64,000 nt of DNA from CAJXVY01 sp965660355 (GTDB lineage: Bacteria; Actinomycetota; Actinomycetes; Actinomycetales; Microbacteriaceae): contig CBFHZN010000007.1 of NCBI GenBank assembly GCA_965660355.1, forward strand, positions 6,105 to 70,104, read 5' to 3'. Shown here piece by piece: positions 31,975 through 40,300 of the stretch. Position numbers and translations under genes: made by a program. The notes beneath the pieces were generated by a model. That model did no database searches. It saw only the letters and a program-made list of their open reading frames with translations, and was not told where the DNA came from. How positions within the stretch are numbered: position 1 is the first letter of the stretch; every line of letters starts with the position of its first letter.

Positions 31975-33804
31975 ATGGCAACAACTATTAAATCGACTGC
32001 GTTAGACTTTGTCAATATCAAGAACAACCTCAAGTCGTTCTTAGAACAAAAACCAGAGTTTGCAGACTATAACTTTGAAACATCGGGTTTATCTAACCTA
32101 TTGGACGTCCTTGCATATAATACACATATCAATGCATTGACCGCAAACTTTGCGCTGAATGAATCCTTTTTGGGAACCGCACAGTTGCGTAGTTCCCTTG
32201 TGAGTCTGTCAGAAGGCATTGGATACATTCCGGATTCCAAGACGGCATCAGAAGCAATCGTTCGACTTTCTTTGAACTTATCTGGTGTGGGAGATCGACA
32301 ACCGACCCTCACGATTCCGGCAGGCCTCAGGTTTGAAGCGACAGTAGATGATGTCAACTATATCTTCCAGACTCAAGAGACGATCATTGCGTCAGATGAT
32401 GGATCTGGATTCTATCGATTTACCACATTGGACGGCAATGCAGATATTTCGATCTTCGAAGGTTCGCCAAAGACGCGGACATTCATTGCGGGAGACAATG
32501 ACGAGAATGCGGTCTATATTATTCCGGACGAAAACATGGATATCGACACTGCGGTGGTTCGGGTATTCGAGAGTCCGACCGCAACCCGGTTTACGACCTA
32601 TACCAATATCTTAGAAGCAACCACCATTAACGAACAGTCAACTTTGTATATCCTAAAAGAGACTCCCAATGGATTCTATGAGTTGAGTTTTGGTAATGGT
32701 ACAACATTGGGTCAGACACCCGAAGCAGGATACAGAATCACGGTCGATTATCTTTCGACCAATGGTGATGTTGCAGACAATGCATTGGTGTTCGAACCAT
32801 TAGATCCAATTACTGTGAGTCAAACCACAGATAGAACCCCTACTGTCTCGACCGTCAGTCGATCAGCAGGCGGTGGTGAGAAGGAAACACTTGAATCTAT
32901 TCGAAAGAACGCACCTTTCCAGTATGCCGCACAAAACCGGATGGTGACCTATGCAGATTACTCATCTTTGGTTTTGCGTAACTTTTCTACATTGATCCAA
33001 GATATCAAGGCATGGGGCGGAGAAGATAATCTCGAACCCGAGTTCGGGACGGTCTTTATGTCAATTAAGTTTAATGACGATGTGTCGGAGAACCGACAAC
33101 AGATTACCAAAGACTCGGTTCGTGATCTTGCGGAACAACTTTCGGTCGCATCTTTTGATTTGAAGTTTACTGATCCGGTGACCACATTCTTGGAAGTCCA
33201 AACATTCTTCCAATTCAACCCGAGGTTGACTACTCTTTCACTCAACACCATTGAAGAACAGGTTCGAAGCACAATCGAACAATACTTTCAAGATACGGTC
33301 GGTGGATTTGAAGAATCCTTCCGTAGGTCAAATATGTTAACTTTGGTGGATGATGTGAGTCCTGCGGTGTTGTCTTCTCGTGCAGAGGTTAAGATGCAAC
33401 AAAGGTTGGTTCCTTTTATCAACATCGAGACAGACTATAGTTTTGACTATCCGGTTTCGATTGCTGCACCTGATGACGAGACATTCCGGGTCACATCATC
33501 ATCTTTTACTTTCCGTGATCAGACATGCCAGGTTCGAAACCAGTTGGGTAGTACTAAACTTCAGGTCATTAACATTTCGAGTGGTCGTGCCGTAGTTGAT
33601 AATGTGGGCACATACAGTCCGACTGCCGGTCGAGTTGATCTGGTTGGTCTTGAAGTCGATGCATTGCTTGGTGGTCAGGGATATATTACCATTTCGGTTG
33701 TGCCTGCAAACCAGAGTGCGATTTCCCCGGAACGTGAATATATCCTACAACAGGACATCCCAAGAAGTACTGCGCGCGGAATCTTAGTCGAGGCGTCTAA
33801 CTAA
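31975..33804 (+). CDS. 6: Baseplate wedge gp6
   Basis: 609 residues. The N-terminus has DFVNIKNNLKSFLEQKPEFADYNFETSGLSNLLDVLAYNTHINA, the conserved gp6 (gpJ-like) helical start, and the middle EKETLESIRKNAPFQYAAQNRMVTYADY is the J-type loop. gp6 forms the ring connecting wedges. T4 gp6 is 660 residues. The C-terminal 150 residues hold an Ig-like beta region. Confidence 0.9.
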   Translation: MATTIKSTALDFVNIKNNLKSFLEQKPEFADYNFETSGLSNLLDVLAYNTHINALTANFALNESFLGTAQLRSSLVSLSEGIGYIPDSKTASEAIVRLSLNLSGVGDRQPTLTIPAGLRFEATVDDVNYIFQTQETIIASDDGSGFYRFTTLDGNADISIFEGSPKTRTFIAGDNDENAVYIIPDENMDIDTAVVRVFESPTATRFTTYTNILEATTINEQSTLYILKETPNGFYELSFGNGTTLGQTPEAGYRITVDYLSTNGDVADNALVFEPLDPITVSQTTDRTPTVSTVSRSAGGGEKETLESIRKNAPFQYAAQNRMVTYADYSSLVLRNFSTLIQDIKAWGGEDNLEPEFGTVFMSIKFNDDVSENRQQITKDSVRDLAEQLSVASFDLKFTDPVTTFLEVQTFFQFNPRLTTLSLNTIEEQVRSTIEQYFQDTVGGFEESFRRSNMLTLVDDVSPAVLSSRAEVKMQQRLVPFINIETDYSFDYPVSIAAPDDETFRVTSSSFTFRDQTCQVRNQLGSTKLQVINISSGRAVVDNVGTYSPTAGRVDLVGLEVDALLGGQGYITISVVPANQSAISPEREYILQQDIPRSTARGILVEASN

Positions 33805-34836
33805 ATGAGTCATCGAGTTGACAGATCTCTCGTTGATTTGGACAGACGAGAACTCAATCTTCAGGAGTATGTTCTTGAGGATGCGTTGTCGAACTTTATT
33901 GTTTCGGAATATCCTAACTTTGTTAACTTTCTGAAAGCATACTTTGAGTTCGAAGAGACCGATGAGTCTCCATCTCACCTGATTAAAGAGTTATTCTATA
34001 CTCGGGATATCACTCAAACTGACATTGATCTTCTTTCCTTTATTGAAGATGAACTTCTGCTGGGTCAAGCATACTTCGAAGGATTTCTTGACAAAAGAGA
34101 AGCAGCAAAATATTCGAGTACGCTCTATCGTTCCAAGGGAACAAAGTATTCGATCCAACAGTTCTTTCGGACATTCTTTAATATCGATCCTGATGTCATC
34201 TATGGCAAGGATTTGGTATTCCGTGTCGGGGAAGATAATATCGGAGTCGAGTCACAGAGATTCATTACCAATGCAGAGTTGTATCAACAGTTTGCATTGT
34301 TGATTCGTGCAGAACTATCGACCGCAGAGTGGAGAGATGTTTATAAACTCTTTGCCCATCCCGCAGGCATGTATGTCGCGGGCGAGGTTCAAATTGTAAC
34401 TGCGGTTGACCTAGATATCGAGAGACAACCAGAACCCGGAGCATTTGATCCGCCGCCATTTGTGGTGGAGGGTATTGCGGACGCAGAAGAACCCCGTGCA
34501 ATTACAAGTGCGACCGGGTTGTTCGACTTCAATATTCCGGACGGAGAAGGCAAGTTGTTTAGAACCACACTGGGTAATAAGACCACATATCCGACCGAAC
34601 CAGGCAATGACTTCGAAGGTGTCGAAGATGTCACACTTGAAAGTGCGGCAAGACTCTACAGTAATCTGGGTGAGTTCCTTGAAGCAGACGCACCGACATT
34701 TGATGAAGACTTCGATTCGGACGAGAACACCGCATTTGCTGGGTTCGATATTAGTAGTGAAGAAAGAATTGACCAAGACAAGTTCAGTTGGGTGGATTCG
34801 GACGATAACATCACTAACCTAGACGAACTGTTATAA
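33805..34836 (+). CDS. Baseplate wedge-region structural protein (gp7 position)
   Basis: 343 residues. The N-terminus is helical: ALSNFIVSEYPNFVNFLKAYFEFEE, then YRSKGTKYSIQQFFRTFFN, a conserved pair in the protein following gp6 in cyanophage-type phages. T4 gp7 in this position is 1032 residues, so this is much smaller and may replace it. The C-terminal 100 residues are acidic (FDEDFDSDEN). Function as wedge component is inferred from operon position. Confidence 0.5.
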   Translation: MSHRVDRSLVDLDRRELNLQEYVLEDALSNFIVSEYPNFVNFLKAYFEFEETDESPSHLIKELFYTRDITQTDIDLLSFIEDELLLGQAYFEGFLDKREAAKYSSTLYRSKGTKYSIQQFFRTFFNIDPDVIYGKDLVFRVGEDNIGVESQRFITNAELYQQFALLIRAELSTAEWRDVYKLFAHPAGMYVAGEVQIVTAVDLDIERQPEPGAFDPPPFVVEGIADAEEPRAITSATGLFDFNIPDGEGKLFRTTLGNKTTYPTEPGNDFEGVEDVTLESAARLYSNLGEFLEADAPTFDEDFDSDENTAFAGFDISSEERIDQDKFSWVDSDDNITNLDELL

Positions 34837-34839
34837 ATA
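34832..34839 (+). promoter_or_regulatory. T4-type late promoter element
   Basis: TATAAATA overlaps the TAA stop (34834-34836) of the preceding gene and lies 27 bases before the ATG at 34866. Confidence 0.76.
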
Positions 34840-34865
34840 GAACTATAATCTTTAGGGTAACTTAA

Positions 34866-35888
34866 ATGACACGACAAGTACTTAACAGAGGCACAACTGC
34901 GAATGATGGTACAGGTGATACCCTTCGTCAGGCTGCGCAAAAGATCGAGCAGAACTTTGAAGAGATCTACCTGAAACTCGGCGGTGATTCAAATGTGTTG
35001 ATGCCGTTGGTGTCATTTGATTCGGACGGTCTGATCTTCGAAGGTTCCAGTATCAATGACTTTGAAACAAAACTAACTGTTGTCGATCCGACCTCAGATC
35101 AGACTGTCACCATTCCGGATCACACCGGAGAAGTGACTATAAATGATGCAGTCCAGACTCTAGAGAATAAGACCCTAATCAATCCCGCGACTGTTGTTCC
35201 TGAGTTTCTGGCAGACTCTTCGGATATCAATGGATATCAGATGGTCTTGCAAGAACCCGCAAGTGATCGGAATGTTAACTTTCCTTTGTTGACCGATAGT
35301 GATGAGTTTACATTTAATGATCACACTCAGGTTCTTACCAATAAGACACTGGTTGAACCATTATTGACCAATCCTAAGATTGGCACAGAACTACAAGATA
35401 GCAATGGCAACCAATATATCGAGTTTGAAAATGTTGCGGGTTCGGTCAATCACTTTAAGATTACCTCTGCATCAAATGACAATATCCCGATTATCTCTAC
35501 GGTAGGTCAGGATGCTGATATCGACCTCGGACTTGAGGCTAAAGGAGAAGGTTCGGTTTCGATTCGTTCTCGGTTCAAGTTGTTCAGTCAAAGACTGACT
35601 GCTGACGGGAATGCGAGTCTAGATGTACCGATGACCCATATTGATATCGGGGGTGCAAGTACAATCACGGTTGCGGACGGAAGTGCAGAACTTGATGGCG
35701 GACGAGGCGAGATGAAATATCTGGTCAATACCAACTCGGGTACTGCGACAATTAACTTCGATACCGGAACTTCACTTCATGGCGGAAACCTCACGAGTAT
35801 TTCTATGCCCACATATTCTTCGGTGACTTTATGTTGGGATGGTAGTACATGGGTCATCATAAATAACCAAGGTGCGACAGCGAGTTAA
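34866..35888 (+). CDS. Virion protein with gp9/gp10-type N-terminal domain
   Basis: 340 residues. The N-terminus NRGTTANDGTGDTLRQAAQKIEQNFEEIY matches the short trimerisation head of T4 gp9/gp10 and fibritin (GDxLRxxxxKINxNFxExY). The rest has the 'TLENKTLI' and 'VLTNKTLVEP' repeats typical of phage fibre shafts and a C-terminal beta region (IDIGGASTITVADGSAELDGGRGEMKYLVNTN) like a fibre tip. It likely attaches at the baseplate edge; gp9 or gp10 equivalence is not settled. Confidence 0.55.
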   Translation: MTRQVLNRGTTANDGTGDTLRQAAQKIEQNFEEIYLKLGGDSNVLMPLVSFDSDGLIFEGSSINDFETKLTVVDPTSDQTVTIPDHTGEVTINDAVQTLENKTLINPATVVPEFLADSSDINGYQMVLQEPASDRNVNFPLLTDSDEFTFNDHTQVLTNKTLVEPLLTNPKIGTELQDSNGNQYIEFENVAGSVNHFKITSASNDNIPIISTVGQDADIDLGLEAKGEGSVSIRSRFKLFSQRLTADGNASLDVPMTHIDIGGASTITVADGSAELDGGRGEMKYLVNTNSGTATINFDTGTSLHGGNLTSISMPTYSSVTLCWDGSTWVIINNQGATAS

Positions 35889-35900
35889 CAGGACAACACA

Positions 35901-37298
35901 ATGGCAGCAGTAATCACAGAGACATTAAAGAAAAATCTATTGAAAGATTTGTATTCAGACTTTCAAGATTCTGATACAAACTACTTTGCGGGTATTGGTC
36001 GTTCCGAAGACTGGAATGAAACCGATACCGTTCCGGAGGGTACACCGACCAACAGCCTTCGAGAAGATCGAAACTTTCGATTGGGACTACAGTCGGTAAA
36101 AAATATTACTGATATTTCTTTTGTCGTACCTCGGGAAAACTGGTCATCGGGCGCAACCTATTCTGCATACAATGATAATCAGTCGGGTTATCCGAGTAAT
36201 GCATACTATGTCATGAACGACAACCAACAGGTTTACATATGTCTACAAAGAGGTAGACGTTTAGATGGTGAACCGGTTGCATCTACTGTACAACCGACAG
36301 GTAACACCACAGGAGACCCATTCGAAACTGCGGATGGATATATCTGGAAGTTCTTGTATTCGATTGGCGCATTGAAAGCGTCTAAGTTTATTTCATCTGC
36401 ATATATCCCGGTACAAAAGGTTCAGGACAGTGCGGGTGCGCCTCTCTTATCAGATGAGGTCGGTGTTGACTCTGACTCACCTGCCGAAGATGTTGAACAA
36501 CAAACAGTCCAACAGAATGCCGTGGAAGGTCAGGTTCTGGGTTATCGGGTGGTTTCGAATGGTAGTGGTTACACTTCGACACCCACCGCGACTGTTACTG
36601 GTGATGGGACAGGCGCACTTGCAGAAGTAACTGTTGTTGGTCAACAGATCACAAAGGTCACGGTCGGAAAAGATGGTGGCGGGAATCTGTCATTTGGCCA
36701 GGGATACAGTTATGCAAGTGTCGAACTAACAGGCGGCGGTGGATCTGGAGCAGAGATCGTTCCAATTCTATCACCGATCGAAGGTTTGGGGCATGACCCA
36801 AGAGAAGACTTGCGTTCTAGTGCGATCATGTTCAACACCAAACCAGACGGTACAGAGAATGGCGACTTTGTGGTCGATCAAGACTTCCGTCAGATTGGTC
36901 TATTAAAGAATCTTGAACAGACAGACAGTAGCGCAAGGTTTGGAGAGATCACAGGTCGAGCACTTGATAAATTAGGACTGACTTCTATTACTGACGGGCC
37001 TTTTGTGGTCGATCAGGTAATTCAAGGCGGCACATCAAACACAAAAGCATTCATTACAGATCTCGACTCCGCAAATATCTGGTATCATCAAACCGAATAT
37101 ACTGGGTTTGGTTCATTTGATTCGGGCGAAACAATCTCTATTGTCGAGGGTGGTGGTTCGACCACCGCGACTATTGATAAAATATTGAAGGGTGAAGTAG
37201 ATCCCTTCTCGGGCGAACTCCTATATATTGACAACAGGGCGCCAGTGATCCGTTCGGCAGACCAGACCGAAGATTTAAAAATTGTAATCCAACTCTAA
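35901..37298 (+). CDS. 8: Baseplate wedge gp8
   Basis: 465 residues (T4 gp8 is 334). FAGIGRSEDWNETDTVPEGTP near residue 30 and QSVKNITDISFVVPRENWSSGATY, then YICLQRG and ADGYIWKFLYSI, are gp8 signatures shared by T4-like phages. A glycine-rich beta region around 215-270 is an extension relative to T4. It is part of the wedge outer ring. Confidence 0.82.
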   Translation: MAAVITETLKKNLLKDLYSDFQDSDTNYFAGIGRSEDWNETDTVPEGTPTNSLREDRNFRLGLQSVKNITDISFVVPRENWSSGATYSAYNDNQSGYPSNAYYVMNDNQQVYICLQRGRRLDGEPVASTVQPTGNTTGDPFETADGYIWKFLYSIGALKASKFISSAYIPVQKVQDSAGAPLLSDEVGVDSDSPAEDVEQQTVQQNAVEGQVLGYRVVSNGSGYTSTPTATVTGDGTGALAEVTVVGQQITKVTVGKDGGGNLSFGQGYSYASVELTGGGGSGAEIVPILSPIEGLGHDPREDLRSSAIMFNTKPDGTENGDFVVDQDFRQIGLLKNLEQTDSSARFGEITGRALDKLGLTSITDGPFVVDQVIQGGTSNTKAFITDLDSANIWYHQTEYTGFGSFDSGETISIVEGGGSTTATIDKILKGEVDPFSGELLYIDNRAPVIRSADQTEDLKIVIQL

Positions 37299-37310
37299 GG
37301 TTTCTTAAAG

Positions 37311-40300
37311 ATGACTAAACCATTTACTGAACAGATTTTTAGAACGACCTATAAGGACGATTATCGAGATAGTGATAACTATCATCGTATCCTTTTCAAT
37401 AGTGGTCGTGCGTTGCAAGCGCGTGAGTTGACTCAGTTACAAACGATTATCCAAAAGGAAATCGAAAGATTCGGGAGCAACATCTTCAGAGACGGAGCGC
37501 CCGTAAACCCGGGTGGTGTTAAGACCTACAATAAGTTCGAGTTCATTAAGATCTCGGCAAACACTCCGTTGCCTTCTGATAAAAGTTTGTTGGAAAATGC
37601 TATCTTTACGGGTCAGACATCTGACATCCGATTCAAGATTTTGCGCGCCATTGCTGCCGAGAATGATGATCCCGAAACAATCTATGTTCAGTATTTGGAC
37701 GGTGGTTCCGAAGACATTGAAGTTCCGGAGAGAGTTACTCCGGGTGAATCGATTACAGGTCTTGTGGATGGAAACTCCCAGACCTTTGAGGTTCAGACCA
37801 CCAACACTTCATCCAATCCCGCGTTTGGTCAGGGATGTGCTTTTGAAGTCGGACAGGGTAGTTTCTATGTTCAGGGACATTTTGTCTATAATGAACAACA
37901 GTTAATCATTCTTTCTAAGTATTCTCAGAGTTATAATGGCGAAATCGGGTTCCGGGTATTACAGGATATTGTAACCTCGGATGATGAACCCGCACTCTTT
38001 GATAACCAAGGTGTGACGCCAAACAGATCATCCCCCGGTGCAGACCGTTATCGGATTCGCCTTCAGTTGGTTCGAAAAGAAGATGTATTGGAATCCGAAA
38101 ACTATGTCACTATTTCGGATGTGTTTAATGGACGGATTGTTCAGAAACCTACTGCGGATCAGGGGTTAAAGTCTATTCGAGATTTTGTTGCGACACGCAA
38201 TAAAGAGATCTCGGGCAACTTTATTAAGAAGTATTTCAGAGCGCAGTTTCTTCCGAACGATGACAATTCATTCAAGTTGCGGGTCGACCCCGGACTTGCA
38301 TATATTAACGGATACCGAGTAGAGAAGAAGAAACCAAGTAACTTGGTGGTTAATAAACCGACTCAGACCTTTACCCAAGACAATGACCAGACTCTTGTTG
38401 ACTATGGAAACTATTTTGTGGTCAGTGGTCAAGCAGGATTTGGCGGAAAGGGGATGCCTGACTTTGGTTCTTGTGAAGAACTCGAACTTCGGGACGCAGA
38501 AGATTATGGTGGTGCATTTATCGGGACGACAAATGTTCGTGCTATCACCGAATGGCAGAATGGTCTCTATAAACTTCATGTATTTAATACAAGAATCGCC
38601 AAAAAAGGATATTCGACCAGAGACATTAAGTCCATTGGTTCAAGTCCGACCACATACTACAATATTTTTAATGTCAATAATCAGACATTATTTGAGACCA
38701 AAGAGAAAAAACTTTTATTCGATACACCTATTCAGAGACCCGAATCTTTTTCTAGCATTTCCCTGACAGGTCAACGTGTCTTTTCGGGTCAACAAGCAAA
38801 TGGTTCAGGCATTGTAAGTATTACCCTGAGTGGAGGTGCAAACGAAGCATTCACCAACACCAATGACTGGGTGATCGCAGATGATTCTGATGCATTTGTG
38901 TCGGGTTATTCGATTTCGATTGTAGGCGCACAAAGTGAGACCGCAAATATCTCGGGTCTTACTCCCGGTGAGTTTTACGATATTGCGGCATATGTCCGGA
39001 AAGGCACTGCAAGTATTCGTACCAAGACCCTGACCGAAGAGACAGTAACATCTGCGGTAGAGTCAGATGGACAAGGTCTTTTGACGATCCCGTTGGAAAA
39101 GTCAGACATCTACGAAGTATCACGCATTCGAAAAAATGATTCGGATGGTGAAGATCTGTTCAACTCATTCATTGTCGATACAGGCGCAAGAGATACCCAC
39201 TATGACGATGGGGTGTTGATCTATAAGGGTGGGTCATTAGACTCATCGGACAATGTCTTTGTGAGGTTCAAATATTTTGCACATGGTTCGGGCGATTTCT
39301 TTGCGGTCAACTCCTATAATGGACAGGTTGCATACCGTGATATTCCGGCACACCGAATGGACAATGGTCGACTCGTTTCTTTGCGAGACGTTTTAGACTT
39401 CCGTCCATCAACCGATGGTTCCGGAAACTTTAACACCGTAAACGAATTACCTCAACCAACAGGTTTGGTCGAAGCAGACGCATCATATTATCTTCCAAGA
39501 AAAGATAAGTTGATTCTTTCCCAAACCGGAGAGTTGCGTTATCTGCAAGGAACACCCTCATTGCAACCCGAGTTTCCTACAACTCCGGTTGACTGCATTG
39601 ATCTGTACAAGTATGAACTGAATGCAAATACTCTTCATACCAAAGACTTGAAAGGTCGTTTGCTTCCGATGAAGGGTTACACCATGTCGGATATCAGCAA
39701 ACTCGAATCCAAGTTGGATAAAGTCGAAGAGATGGCAACTCTTTCTTTACTTGAGTTGTCTACCAAAAACCTTCAGGTGCTTGACTCTTCGGGCATTGAT
39801 AGAACCAAAGCAGGTTTCTTTGTCGATAACTTTGCGAATCACACCTACAGTGATACCAAGAATATCGAGTATCGTGCGTCTATTGATCCCCAGAAGAAGT
39901 TTTTAAGACCTTCTCATAAAGATCATAACATCGATCTCTATTACGATTCGAGTGATGCAGATAATCTTCAGGTGACCAAGAAAGGTGATCTGGTGATGTT
40001 GGACTTCGAAGAAGTCGATTGGTTGGCTCAACCCTCAGCGTCCAGAACAGAGAATCTTAACCCATTCCATGTCGAACGAATTATTGGTCAGGTTGAACTT
40101 TCACCTTCGACCGACCACTGGAGAGAAACCGAGATCACCGAACCCTTGGTGATTGATCAGGGTACAGTCCTTGATACAAACCAAGCACTTCTCTGGAATA
40201 GTCACGAATGGAACTGGAGTGGTCGCGATCTGAATGAACTTCAGGTCGGTGCGGTTGTTGGTCAGTCAACTTCATCTAACACGTCTACCACTTCCAATAC

